Below, one piece after another: positions 24,826-34,792 of a stretch of 64,000 bases of DNA. The stretch spans positions 1 to 64,000 of the forward strand of contig NZ_JAZIBG010000020.1 of assembly GCF_036621135.1 (NCBI RefSeq), in the 5' to 3' direction. Both the position numbers and the translations under genes were made by a program. The notes under the pieces are model-generated. The model did no database searches, was not told where the DNA came from, and was given only the letters and a program-made list of their open reading frames with translations. This DNA is from Aquincola agrisoli (GTDB lineage Bacteria; Pseudomonadota; Gammaproteobacteria; Burkholderiales; Burkholderiaceae_C). Each line of letters opens with the position of its first letter. Within the stretch, counting starts at the first letter, position 1.

Positions 24826-26478
24826 ATGAAGACCAGCGAACTGGCCCGCCCGAAGAGCGAGCCGATCGACTACCAGGCGCTGCGCTTCGACTACGAGCGC
24901 AGCCCCGACCAGGACGCACCGGCGCCGGTGCGCCGGCCGGTGGTGGTGGTGGGCGCAGGCCCGGTGGGGCTGAGCCTGGCGATCGACCTGGCGCAGCAGG
25001 GCGTGCCGGTGGTGCTGCTGGACGACAGCAACGCGCTGTCCACCGGCTCGCGCGCCATCTGCTTCGCCAAGCGCACGCTGGAGATCTTCGACCGCCTGGG
25101 TTGCGGGCGGCGCATGCTCGACAAGGGCGTGTCGTGGAAGGTGGGCCGCGTCTTCCTGAAGGACGAACCGGTCTACGCGTTCGACCTCCTGCCCGAAGGC
25201 GGCCAGCAATACCCGGCGTTCATCAACCTGCAGCAGTACTACGTCGAGGGCTACCTCGTCGAGCGCGTGGCCGAGCTGCCGCTGATCGACCTGCGCTGGA
25301 AGCACAAGCTCGTCGGCATCGAACAGCACGCCGGCCACGCCACGCTGACGATCGAGACGCCCGAGGGCTACTACACGCTGGAAGCCGGCTACGTGGCCGC
25401 GTGCGACGGCTCGCGCTCCGCGGTGCGCCGGCTCATCGGGCAGGAGAGCAAGGGGCGCGTGTTCCGCGACCGATTCCTGATCGCCGACGTGCGCATGAAG
25501 CACGACGCTCCCGCCGAACGGTGGTTCTGGTTCGACCCGCCGTTCCACCCCGGCCAGAGCGTGCTGCTGCACATGCAACCCGATGGCGTGTGGCGCATCG
25601 ACTTCCAGCTCGGCTGGGAGGCCGACCCCGAGGAAGAAAAGAAGCCCGAGAACATCCTCCCCCGCGTGAGGGCGCTGCTGGCGCATTCGTCGGTGAAGGA
25701 TGCCGAGTTCACGCTCGAATGGGCCAGCGTCTACACCTTCGCCTGCCTGCGGATGGAGCGCTTCCGCCATGGGCGCGTGATCTTCGCGGGCGACGCGGCC
25801 CACGGCGTGTCGCCCTTCGGCGCGCGGGGCGCCAACTCCGGCGTGCAGGACGCCGAGAACCTGGCTTGGAAGCTGGCAGCGGTGCTCCAGGGCCGCGTCC
25901 AAGGCGCGGCGGCCGAGGCGCTGCTCGACAGCTATGCCGTCGAGCGCGAGTACGCGGCCGACGAGAACCTGCTGAATTCCACCCGCGCCACCGACTTCAT
26001 CACGCCCAAGAGCGAGGTGAGCCGCCTGTTCCGCGATGCCGTGCTGGAGCTGGCCAAGACCCAGCCCTTCGCGCGCCGCATGGTCAACAGCGGGCGGCTC
26101 TCGGTGCCCGCCACGCTCTCCACCTCGCCGCTGAACACCGCGGATGCCGACGGCTTCGCCGGCGCGATGGTGCCCGGCGCCGTGGCAGCCGATGCACCGC
26201 TGGGCGCCACGCCGGACGACGGCTGGCTGCTGCCTCGGCTGGGCGGCGACTTCGCGCTGCTGGTGTTCGGCGATGCACCCGCGTGGGCCGCCGACATCGC
26301 TCGGGGGCTGCGGGTGGTGGCCGTGCCCGAGGCCGCCGCCTGCGCCTGGCAGCGCTACGACGCGCAGCCCGGCACCGCGTACCTGATCCGGCCCGACCAG
26401 CACGTGGCCGCCCGCTGGCGCCGCCCGGCCGCCGACGCCGTGCGCGCCGCGCTCTCGCATGCCTGCGCCGAGGCCTGA
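24826..26478 (+). CDS. FAD-dependent aromatic hydroxylase, probable 3-hydroxyphenylacetate 6-hydroxylase large subunit
   Basis: A 550-residue class A flavin monooxygenase: Rossmann VVVVGAGPVGLSLAIDLA at about 39-56, a CDGSRSAVRR (DG-type) motif near 195, and the FAD ribityl-binding GDAAHGVSPFGARGAN near 323-338. It resembles MhpA and MhaA. Context decides the likely substrate: the next gene is an MhaB-like small protein, and hmgA and fahA follow. In Pseudomonas putida U, MhaA plus MhaB convert 3-hydroxyphenylacetate to homogentisate. The same role here is inference; 3-hydroxyphenylpropionate-type substrates are the alternative. Preceded by GGAGGAGA. Confidence 0.82.
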   Translation: MKTSELARPKSEPIDYQALRFDYERSPDQDAPAPVRRPVVVVGAGPVGLSLAIDLAQQGVPVVLLDDSNALSTGSRAICFAKRTLEIFDRLGCGRRMLDKGVSWKVGRVFLKDEPVYAFDLLPEGGQQYPAFINLQQYYVEGYLVERVAELPLIDLRWKHKLVGIEQHAGHATLTIETPEGYYTLEAGYVAACDGSRSAVRRLIGQESKGRVFRDRFLIADVRMKHDAPAERWFWFDPPFHPGQSVLLHMQPDGVWRIDFQLGWEADPEEEKKPENILPRVRALLAHSSVKDAEFTLEWASVYTFACLRMERFRHGRVIFAGDAAHGVSPFGARGANSGVQDAENLAWKLAAVLQGRVQGAAAEALLDSYAVEREYAADENLLNSTRATDFITPKSEVSRLFRDAVLELAKTQPFARRMVNSGRLSVPATLSTSPLNTADADGFAGAMVPGAVAADAPLGATPDDGWLLPRLGGDFALLVFGDAPAWAADIARGLRVVAVPEAAACAWQRYDAQPGTAYLIRPDQHVAARWRRPAADAVRAALSHACAEA

Positions 26479-26480
26479 CC

Positions 26481-26699
26481 ATGACCGCCACCCACACGAC
26501 CCTGATCACCGAACCGCACCTCGAGGCGCCCGACGACTTCTACGAAGCCTTGATCGACGCGCACCGCGATCTGCCCGCGGCCGAAAGCCATGCGCTGAAC
26601 GCGCGGCTGGTGCTGCTGCTGGCCAACCACATCGGCACGCTGGGCGTGCTGCGGCAGGCGCTGGACGCGGCCCGCGCCGGCGTGCGCACGGGCGCCTGA
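26481..26699 (+). CDS. DUF2783 protein, probable MhaB-like coupling subunit
   Basis: A 72-residue helical protein with EAPDDFYEALIDAHRDL and the closing ALNARLVLLLANHIG-LGVLRQAL pattern of DUF2783. It starts 2 bp after the hydroxylase stop, so the two are surely co-translated. Small proteins of this type occur beside MhaA-like flavoproteins, where MhaB is described as a coupling protein needed for productive hydroxylation. No membrane segment. Assignment to MhaB rests on size and position. Confidence 0.8.
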   Translation: MTATHTTLITEPHLEAPDDFYEALIDAHRDLPAAESHALNARLVLLLANHIGTLGVLRQALDAARAGVRTGA

Positions 26700-26734
26700 C
26701 GCGACGCGGCCTGAACGACAACGACGGAGACGCC

Positions 26735-27715
26735 ATGCATTTCTTTTCTTCCCTGCGCCGCAGCCTGCGCGCGGCGGCCCTGCCCCTGATCGCGGCGCTG
26801 CCGCTCGCCGCTTCGGCGCAGGACGGCAAGCCGATCGAATGGGTGCTGGGCTACGCCGCCGGCGGCGGCAGCGACGTGGTGGCGCGCACGCTGGCCGAGG
26901 CCATGGGCAAGTCGCTCGGCCGCACCATCATCGTCAACAACAAGCCGGGCGCGGCCACCAACATCGCGGCCGACTACGTGGCCAAGTCGAAGGACGTCGG
27001 CAACGTGATGCTCACCGCCGACTTCGCCACGCTGGCGGCCAACCCGGCGCTGTTCGCGAGGCTGCCCTACGACGCGGAGAGGGACTTCGCGCCCGTCGGC
27101 CTGCTGGTGCGCTTCCCGATGCTGCTGGTGGTGTCGCCGCAGGTGCCGGCGCGGAACTACAAGGAGTTCGTCGCCTGGGCGCAGGCCAACGCCGGCGGCA
27201 CCAACTACGCCTCGGCCGGCATCGGCAGCCCGCACCACCTGGCCGCCGAGCTGCTGCGCGAGCGCAGCGGCCTGAAGCTCATCCACACGCCGTACCGCGG
27301 CGCCGGCCCGGCCGTGCAGGACCTGATGGGCGGCCAGGTGCCGTTCATGATCGTCGACAGCGCCAGCATCATCAGCTACCTGAACGCCGGCAAGCTGCGC
27401 GCGCTGGCGGTGGCGAGCCCCGCGCGGCTGAAGACACTGCCTGACGTGCCCACGTTCGACGAGCAGGGCGTCAAGGGCTTCGAGGCCTATGCCTGGCAGG
27501 GGCTGGCGGTGCCGGCGGCCACGCCGCGCGACACGGTCGACCGCTTCAACCGCGCGCTGGTCTCGGCACTCGATTCGACACAGGTCAAGGCCCGGCTCTT
27601 TGCGCTGGCGCTGGAGCCCACGCCCGGCACGCCGGCGCAGATGGCCTCCTACGCCAAGGCCGAGCGCGAGCGTTGGGGCCGGCTGATCAAGGACAACGGC
27701 ATCAAACTGGATTGA
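26735..27715 (+). CDS. Tripartite tricarboxylate transporter (Bug-type) substrate-binding protein
   Basis: A 326-residue periplasmic binding protein with a signal peptide cut near LAASAQDG. Bug/TctC family motifs are present: GYAAGGGSDVVARTLA near 39-54, the GAATNIAADYVAKS segment, and GIGSPHHLAAELL. Such proteins bind carboxylates and aromatic acids. No TctA or TctB membrane genes are in the window, so it is an orphan binder, as is common in Burkholderiales. Its position between hydroxylase and hmgA suggests it captures a hydroxyphenylacetate-like acid. CGGAGA precedes the ATG. Confidence 0.9.
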   Translation: MHFFSSLRRSLRAAALPLIAALPLAASAQDGKPIEWVLGYAAGGGSDVVARTLAEAMGKSLGRTIIVNNKPGAATNIAADYVAKSKDVGNVMLTADFATLAANPALFARLPYDAERDFAPVGLLVRFPMLLVVSPQVPARNYKEFVAWAQANAGGTNYASAGIGSPHHLAAELLRERSGLKLIHTPYRGAGPAVQDLMGGQVPFMIVDSASIISYLNAGKLRALAVASPARLKTLPDVPTFDEQGVKGFEAYAWQGLAVPAATPRDTVDRFNRALVSALDSTQVKARLFALALEPTPGTPAQMASYAKAERERWGRLIKDNGIKLD

Positions 27716-27720
27716 ACACG

Positions 27721-29046
27721 ATGGACATGCTTCGGTACCTGCAGGGCTTCGGCAACCAGTTCACCACCGAGGCCGTGCCCGGCGCGCTGCCCCAGGGCCG
27801 CAACAGCCCGCAGCAGGTGGCGCACGGGCTGTATGCCGAACTGATCTCCGGCAGCGCGTTCACGGCACCGCGGGCAGAGAACCGCCGCACCTGGGTTTAC
27901 CGCCGGCAGCCGTCGGTGGTGACGGGCGGCTACGAAGCGCTGCCCCATGCCTTCTGGAAGACCGGCGCGAAGGACGGCGTGAGTGCGCCCCCGAACCCGA
28001 TGCGCTGGCACCCCACGCCCGTGCCTTCGGCCGAGGCCACGCCGCTGGACTTCATCGACGGCCTGCGCACCGTGGCGCTCAACGGCGATGCCGATGCGCA
28101 GACCGGCATGGCCGCGCACCTGGTGCTGGCCAACCGCTCGATGGCGCGGCGCGCGCTGGTCAACGCCGACGGCGAGATGCTGCTGGTGCCGCAGCAGGGC
28201 GCCATCCGCGTGACGACCGAGCTGGGCGTGCTCGACGCCAGGCCCGGCGAGGTGGTGCTGCTGCCGCGCGGCGTCGCCTTCAAGGTGGCGGTGGACGGGC
28301 CTTCGCGCCTGTACGTCTGCGAGAACTACGGCGCCCCGTTCCGCCTGCCCGAGCTGGGCCCGATCGGCAGCAACGGCCTGGCCAACCCGCGCGACTTCAA
28401 GGCGCCCGTGGCGGCCTTCGAGGCCGCCACTCCCGGGTCCTCTGCTGTCGAAGACAGCACGGGCCCCTACGAGATCGTGCGCAAGTACGGCGGCCAGCTC
28501 TGGCGCACCCGCCAGCCGGGCACGCCGTTCAACGTGGTCGCCTGGCACGGCAACCTGGCGCCGCTGAAGTACGACACAGCCGACTTCATGGTCATCGGCT
28601 CCATCAGCTTCGACCACCCGGACCCGTCGATCTTCACGGTGCTGACCAGCCCGAGCGACACGCCCGGGACCGCGAACTGCGACTTCGTGATCTTCCCGCC
28701 GCGCTGGATGGTGGCCGAGGACACCTTCCGCCCGCCCTGGTACCACCGCAACCTGATGAGCGAGTTCATGGGCCTGGTGTATGGCCAGTACGACGCCAAG
28801 CCCGAAGGCTTCAAGCCCGGCGGCATGAGCCTGCACAACTGCATGGTGCCGCACGGCCCCGATGCCGAGGCCTTCGACAAGGCCAGCCACGCGCCGCTGC
28901 AGCCTCACAAGCTCGACCACACGCTGGCCTTCATGTTCGAGAGCCGCTGGCGCTTCGTGCCCACCGAGTTCGCGATGACCGGCGGCGCGCTCGATGCCGC
29001 GTATCCCCAATGCTGGTCGGCCCTCGACGACCGTTTCAAGGCCTGA
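27721..29046 (+). CDS. hmgA: Homogentisate 1,2-dioxygenase
   Basis: A 441-residue cupin-fold Fe(II) dioxygenase that opens the homogentisate ring to maleylacetoacetate. Iron ligands are visible in PPWYHRNLMSEFMG (His and Glu, near 340-353) and HNCMVPHGPD (His, near 377). The N-terminus YLQGFGNQFTTEA is diagnostic. It starts 5 bp after the TTT protein gene and is followed by fahA, so it is in the same operon. No maleylacetoacetate isomerase gene is seen in the window, so that step must be encoded elsewhere. Confidence 0.96.
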   Translation: MDMLRYLQGFGNQFTTEAVPGALPQGRNSPQQVAHGLYAELISGSAFTAPRAENRRTWVYRRQPSVVTGGYEALPHAFWKTGAKDGVSAPPNPMRWHPTPVPSAEATPLDFIDGLRTVALNGDADAQTGMAAHLVLANRSMARRALVNADGEMLLVPQQGAIRVTTELGVLDARPGEVVLLPRGVAFKVAVDGPSRLYVCENYGAPFRLPELGPIGSNGLANPRDFKAPVAAFEAATPGSSAVEDSTGPYEIVRKYGGQLWRTRQPGTPFNVVAWHGNLAPLKYDTADFMVIGSISFDHPDPSIFTVLTSPSDTPGTANCDFVIFPPRWMVAEDTFRPPWYHRNLMSEFMGLVYGQYDAKPEGFKPGGMSLHNCMVPHGPDAEAFDKASHAPLQPHKLDHTLAFMFESRWRFVPTEFAMTGGALDAAYPQCWSALDDRFKA

Positions 29047-29068
29047 CCTCTTCTTTGCAGGACGACGC

Positions 29069-30385
29069 ATGACCAAGACCCTGGACGCCACCCACGACGC
29101 CGCGCTGCAGAGCTGGGTGGCCTCGGCCAACCGCGCCGACGCCGACTTCCCGATCCAGAACCTGCCCTACGGCCGCTTCCGCCGTGCGGGCAGCCAGGAG
29201 CCCTGGCGCATCGGCGTTGCCATCGGCGACCAGATCCTCGACCTGAAGGCCGCGGCCGGGCAGGGCACGTGGCCGGCCGACGTGGCCGCGCTGCTGGCGC
29301 CGCTGGCCGAGGGCGACCTGAACGCGCTGATGGCGCAGGGCAGTGCGGCCCGGCGCACGCTGCGCGCGGCGCTGTCGCAGGCGCTGCGTGAAGGCAGCCC
29401 GCAGCAGTCGGCGCTGGCGGGCGCGCTGGTGCCGCAGGCCGCGGCCGAGATGGCGGTGCCGTGCCGCATCGGCGACTACACCGACTTCTACACCGGCATC
29501 CACCACGCGACGACGGTCGGCAAGCTCTTCCGCCCCGACAACCCGCTGCTGCCCAACTACAAGTGGGTGCCCATCGGCTACCACGGCCGGGTGTCGTCGA
29601 TCGGCGTCAGCGGCCAGCGCTTCAAGCGGCCCCTGGGGCAGACCGCGGGCAGCCCGGAGACGCAGGGCGTGCCGAAGTTCGGCCCCTGCGCGCGGCTCGA
29701 CTACGAGCTGGAGATGGGCGTGTTCGTCGGCACCGGCAACGCGCAGGGTGAGCCGATGACGATGGCGCAGGCCGACGACGACTGGTTCGGCATGGTGTTG
29801 CTGAACGACTGGTCGGCGCGCGACGTGCAGGCGTGGGAGTACCAGCCGCTGGGCCCGTTCCTGTCGAAGAGCTTCGCCAGCACCCTCTCGCCGTGGGTCG
29901 TCACGCAGGAGGCGCTGGCGCCGTTCCGCCAGCCGTTCACCCGGCCCGAGGGCGATCCGCAGCCGCTGCCGCACCTGGACTCGGCGGCCAACCGCGAGCG
30001 CGGCGCGCTGGGCATCACGATCGAGGTGTGGCTGCAGACGCCTTCGATGGCGGCGCCCGAGCGGCTGTCGAGCGGCAATACCAGCGACGCCTACTGGACC
30101 GTGGCGCAGATGCTGGCCCACCACAGCAGCAACGGCTGCAACCTGCAGCCGGGCGACCTGCTGGGCACCGGCACGCTGTCGGGCCCGACGCCGGCGCAGG
30201 CCGGTTCGCTGCTGGAACTGACGATGGGCGGCAAGCAGCCGATCACGCTGGCCAACGGGGAGACCCGCACCTTCCTGCAGGACGGCGACACGGTGATCCT
30301 GCGGGCCTTTGCCGAGGCGCCCGGCGCACGCCGCGTCGGCTTCGGCGATTGCGCGGGCACGGTGCTGGGCCAGTCCGCGGGTTGA
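29069..30385 (+). CDS. fahA: Fumarylacetoacetase
   Basis: A 438-residue FAH-fold hydrolase that splits fumarylacetoacetate into fumarate and acetoacetate, the last step of the homogentisate pathway. Family landmarks are DYTDFYTGIHHATTVGKLFRP (near 132), PIGYHGRVSSI (near 170), LDYELEMGVFVG (metal-binding Glu residues) and LLNDWSARDVQAWEYQPLGPF. It begins 22 bp after hmgA. A strong terminator 30 bp downstream marks the operon end. Confidence 0.96.
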   Translation: MTKTLDATHDAALQSWVASANRADADFPIQNLPYGRFRRAGSQEPWRIGVAIGDQILDLKAAAGQGTWPADVAALLAPLAEGDLNALMAQGSAARRTLRAALSQALREGSPQQSALAGALVPQAAAEMAVPCRIGDYTDFYTGIHHATTVGKLFRPDNPLLPNYKWVPIGYHGRVSSIGVSGQRFKRPLGQTAGSPETQGVPKFGPCARLDYELEMGVFVGTGNAQGEPMTMAQADDDWFGMVLLNDWSARDVQAWEYQPLGPFLSKSFASTLSPWVVTQEALAPFRQPFTRPEGDPQPLPHLDSAANRERGALGITIEVWLQTPSMAAPERLSSGNTSDAYWTVAQMLAHHSSNGCNLQPGDLLGTGTLSGPTPAQAGSLLELTMGGKQPITLANGETRTFLQDGDTVILRAFAEAPGARRVGFGDCAGTVLGQSAG

Positions 30386-30415
30386 GCGCGGCGGCACTCG
30401 CGGCCGGCCAGTGAA

Positions 30416-30445
30416 AAGGGGCCTTGGCGATCGCCAAGGCCCCTT
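30416..30445 (+). terminator. Intrinsic terminator of the homogentisate operon
   Basis: A perfect palindrome with 15-base arms (AAGGGGCCTTGGCGA and its complement). The T-tract is short (TTCCCGTTATT). It lies 30 bp after the fahA stop. Confidence 0.85.
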
Positions 30446-30646
30446 CCCGTTATTGCAGTGCTGCTGCCTGTGGGTGGCACAGGGCGCCTGCCTTTCCTCC
30501 CGGTGATCCGGCCTGCCGGGCTGGGGGGTGCCGCGGACAGGACGCCGGATGGTGCGTTGCAACACCTCTTCTGTCGCCCCCGTGAGCGCGGGATGGCCTA
30601 CAACCCCCTACCATGCGCGCCGGCACATCGCTCAACAGGAGACACC

Positions 30647-32167
30647 ATGTCCGACGCTGCCTCGCTGGGGCCGCACACCGCCGTCGCCGTCGTCGGCACC
30701 GGCAGCATGGGTGCCGGCATCGCGCAGGTGGCGGCGCTGGCAGGCCATGCGGTGCGGCTGTTCGATGCCCATCCCGGCGCCGCCGACGCGGCCCTGCAGC
30801 GCATCGGCAATGACCTGAGCCATGCCGTGCAGCGCGGGCGCCTGCAGCCGGCCGACCGCGCCGCGGTGCTGGAGCGGCTGTCGGTCGCATCGTCGATCGC
30901 CGGGCTCGACGGCTGCGGCCTCGTCGTCGAGGCGGTGGCGGAGAAGCTCGACACCAAGCAGGCCCTGTTCCGCCAGTTGGAACAGCTGCTGCCGGCCGAC
31001 GTGGTGCTGGCGACCAACACGTCGTCGATCTCGATCACCGCAGTCGCGCAGGGGATGGTGCACCCGGGCCGCGTGGTCGGCTGGCACTTCTTCAATCCCG
31101 CGACCCGCATGCGGCTGGTGGAGGTGGTGCGCGGATTGGAAACCGACCACGCGGTCGCCGACGCGCTGCATGCACTGAGCCGCGCCTGGGGCAAGACGCC
31201 GGTGGACGCGCCCAACACGCCGGGCTTCATCGTCAACCGCATCTCGCGCCCGCTGTACGGCGAGAGCCTGCGTCTGCTGGCCGAGGGCCTGGCCCCGGCG
31301 CCGGTGATCGACCGGCTGCTGCGCGAGGCGGGCGGTTTCCCGATGGGGCCGTTTGAGCTGATCGACCTGATCGGCGTCGACGTGAACCTCGCGGTGACCG
31401 AATCGGTGTTCGCCGCGACCCACGCCGACGCCCGCTACGCGCCCCATCTGATCCAGCAGGAGCTCGTGCGCGCGGGCCGGCTCGGCCGCAAGAGCGGCCG
31501 CGGCTTCTACGACTACCAGCTCGACGCCGCGATGCCCACCGCCGCCGCCGTGGAGCCGGCGCCGCTGTTGCCGGCGATGCGGGTCTCGCCGCAGCCGGGC
31601 CTGCTCGGTCCGCTGATCGAGCGCCTGCGGGCCGGCGGCCTGGTGGTGGTGGCCGACGGTTCGTTGCCGACCGAGAGCTTCGCCATCGACGAGGTGGCGG
31701 TCGCGCTATCCGACGGGCGCACCGCCACCGAGCGCGGCGCCGGCGGGCCGCTGTTGCTGCTCGACCTGGCGCGCGATTTCGCCACCACCCGCGTGCTGGG
31801 CGCGACGGCCAGCGTGGGCCACCACGAGCGGCTGCCCACGCTGGCGGCGGCGCTGCAGCCGGCCGGCGTCCAGCTGCTGGCGCTCGACGACGTGGCGGGC
31901 CTGGGCGTGCTGCGCGTGGCGTGCTGCTTCGTCAACGAGGCGGCCGACCTCTGCCTCTGGACCGGGACGCTGGCGGCCGACATCGACATCGCCGTGGTGC
32001 TGGGCGCAGGCCATCCGCAAGGGCCGCTCGCCTGGGGCGACACGCTCGGCGTCGACCGGGTGGTCGAGGTGCTGCGGCACCTGCAGGCGCACTACGGCGA
32101 CACCCGCTACCGCTGCTCCCCGCGGCTGCTGCGCGCCCATCACGCGGGCCTGCCCCTGCACGGCTGA
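30647..32167 (+). CDS. paaH: 3-hydroxyacyl-CoA dehydrogenase of phenylacetate catabolism
   Basis: A 506-residue NAD-dependent dehydrogenase: Rossmann VAVVGTGSMGAGIAQVAALAG (12-32), the catalytic HFFNP motif near 146, and an NTPGFIVNRISRPLYGE signature near 188. A C-terminal second HAD-type domain gives the long form typical of PaaH, rather than the ~280-residue fatty-acid enzyme. It oxidises 3-hydroxyadipyl-CoA to 3-oxoadipyl-CoA. AACAGGAGAC precedes the ATG. paaI and paaK follow on the same strand, but a separate operator lies between paaH and paaI. Confidence 0.88.
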   Translation: MSDAASLGPHTAVAVVGTGSMGAGIAQVAALAGHAVRLFDAHPGAADAALQRIGNDLSHAVQRGRLQPADRAAVLERLSVASSIAGLDGCGLVVEAVAEKLDTKQALFRQLEQLLPADVVLATNTSSISITAVAQGMVHPGRVVGWHFFNPATRMRLVEVVRGLETDHAVADALHALSRAWGKTPVDAPNTPGFIVNRISRPLYGESLRLLAEGLAPAPVIDRLLREAGGFPMGPFELIDLIGVDVNLAVTESVFAATHADARYAPHLIQQELVRAGRLGRKSGRGFYDYQLDAAMPTAAAVEPAPLLPAMRVSPQPGLLGPLIERLRAGGLVVVADGSLPTESFAIDEVAVALSDGRTATERGAGGPLLLLDLARDFATTRVLGATASVGHHERLPTLAAALQPAGVQLLALDDVAGLGVLRVACCFVNEAADLCLWTGTLAADIDIAVVLGAGHPQGPLAWGDTLGVDRVVEVLRHLQAHYGDTRYRCSPRLLRAHHAGLPLHG

Positions 32168-32248
32168 AGCGTGCCGGAGGCCACGGCACCTCCGGGTTTG
32201 TCCGCAGGCTTTTGCACTTCCCGCGGGCAAGAGGTCTCCCTAAAATTC

Positions 32249-32262
32249 ACCGACCGGTCGGT
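32249..32262. promoter_or_regulatory. Palindromic operator upstream of paaI, candidate PaaR site
   Basis: ACCGACCGGTCGGT is a perfect 14-bp palindrome, 23 bp before the paaI start, set in A/T-rich flanks (TAAAATTC and ATATCAATTTT). Palindromes of this form are typical TetR-family operators, and a TetR gene lies two genes downstream. It probably overlaps the paaI-paaK promoter. No second copy was noticed elsewhere in the window. Confidence 0.75.
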
Positions 32263-32285
32263 ATATCAATTTTCTCAGAGCCTCC

Positions 32286-32726
32286 ATGTCCCTCCAACGC
32301 AGCCCCCAGGAACTCGCCGAGCACGTGCGCGAAGGCATGCTCGCCAACGATCGTGCGACCCGCGCGCTGGGTATGGAGGTCACGCAGGTCGGCCCCGGCA
32401 CGGCCACCGTCACGATGACGGTGCGCGACGACATGCTCAACGGCCACGACACCTGCCACGGCGGCCTCATCGCCACGCTGGCCGACTCGTCGTTCGCGTT
32501 TGCCTGCAACTCATACAACGAGCTGACCGTGGCCTCCGGCTTCTCGGTCGACATCGTGGCCCCCGGGCGGCTGGGCGACGTGCTCACCGCCCGCTGCACC
32601 GAGCAGTCCAAGGCCGGCCGCACCGGCGTCTACGACGTCGAGGTGCGCAACCAGCGCGGCGAACGCATCGCGATGTTCCGCGGTCGCTCCTACACCGTCC
32701 GCAACAAGCCGGCCGTTGCGGGCTGA
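32286..32726 (+). CDS. paaI: Hydroxyphenylacetyl-CoA thioesterase
   Basis: A 146-residue hotdog-fold thioesterase. The PaaI signature is present: NGHDTCHGGLIATLADSSFAFACNSYN near 56-82, with the HGG loop and catalytic Asp. It releases CoA from stalled ring-hydroxylated or ring-oxidised phenylacetyl-CoA intermediates. First gene after the palindromic operator; paaK follows 70 bp later. Confidence 0.93.
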   Translation: MSLQRSPQELAEHVREGMLANDRATRALGMEVTQVGPGTATVTMTVRDDMLNGHDTCHGGLIATLADSSFAFACNSYNELTVASGFSVDIVAPGRLGDVLTARCTEQSKAGRTGVYDVEVRNQRGERIAMFRGRSYTVRNKPAVAG

Positions 32727-32796
32727 ACTCCCCCCTGAACCCCACCTCCGGAACCACCGGCCGCGCCGCCCCTGCCGCGGAACGAGGAGACCTGCC

Positions 32797-34110
<1,314 letters not shown>

Positions 34111-34135
34111 AGCCGCACGGCAGGCAGTACCCCCG

Positions 34136-34792
34136 ATGGCCCGCACCCGTGCCGCTACCTACGACGACCAGCGCGAGCACATCCTCGCGCAGGCGGCCGC
34201 GCTGTTCGCGCACCAGGGCTACCCTGGCACCAGCATGAACCAGGTCGCGGCGGCCTGCGGGGTGTCGAAGGCGACGCTCTACCACTACATGCGCGACAAG
34301 GCCGAGCTGCTGGCGCAGATCGCACAGAGCCACGTCGGCCGCCTGGAGGCGCTGGTCGCCGAGGTCGCGGCCCAGCCGCTGCCCGCGGAGGAGCGCCTGC
34401 GCATGCTGATCACCCGCTTCGTGCGCGAGTACGCCGATGCGCAGCACCACCACCGCGTGCTCACCGAGGACGTCAAGTTCCTCGAGCCCGCCGCGCAGCG
34501 GCAGGTGCTGGACGGCCAGCGCCGCGTCGTCACCGCGTTCGCGCGCACGCTGGCCGAGGTGCGGCCCGCGCTGGCCGAGCAGCAGCTCGCCAAGCCGCTG
34601 ACGATGCTGCTGTTCGGCATGATCAATTGGATGTTCACCTGGCTGAAGCCCGGCGGCGCGTTGAACCACGACATGATGGCGCCGCTGGTGAGCGACCTGT
34701 TCCTGGGGGGCCTGCATGCCGTGCAGGCCCCCGCGGCGGCGACCGCCGCCCCGTTTTCCCCACCCATCCATCCCACGGAGACAGCACGATGA
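34136..34792 (+). CDS. TetR family regulator, probable PaaR
   Basis: A 218-residue TetR protein: N-terminal HTH at about 15-60 (GTSMNQVAAACGVSKATLYHYMRDK), then an all-helical ligand domain. It lies 25 bp after paaK, and its stop overlaps the start of the ABC binding protein (ATGA), tying it to both phenylacetate genes and the importer. By position and by the TetR-like palindrome before paaI it is the likely PaaR repressor, released by phenylacetyl-CoA in known cases; this is inference. Confidence 0.85.
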   Translation: MARTRAATYDDQREHILAQAAALFAHQGYPGTSMNQVAAACGVSKATLYHYMRDKAELLAQIAQSHVGRLEALVAEVAAQPLPAEERLRMLITRFVREYADAQHHHRVLTEDVKFLEPAAQRQVLDGQRRVVTAFARTLAEVRPALAEQQLAKPLTMLLFGMINWMFTWLKPGGALNHDMMAPLVSDLFLGGLHAVQAPAAATAAPFSPPIHPTETAR

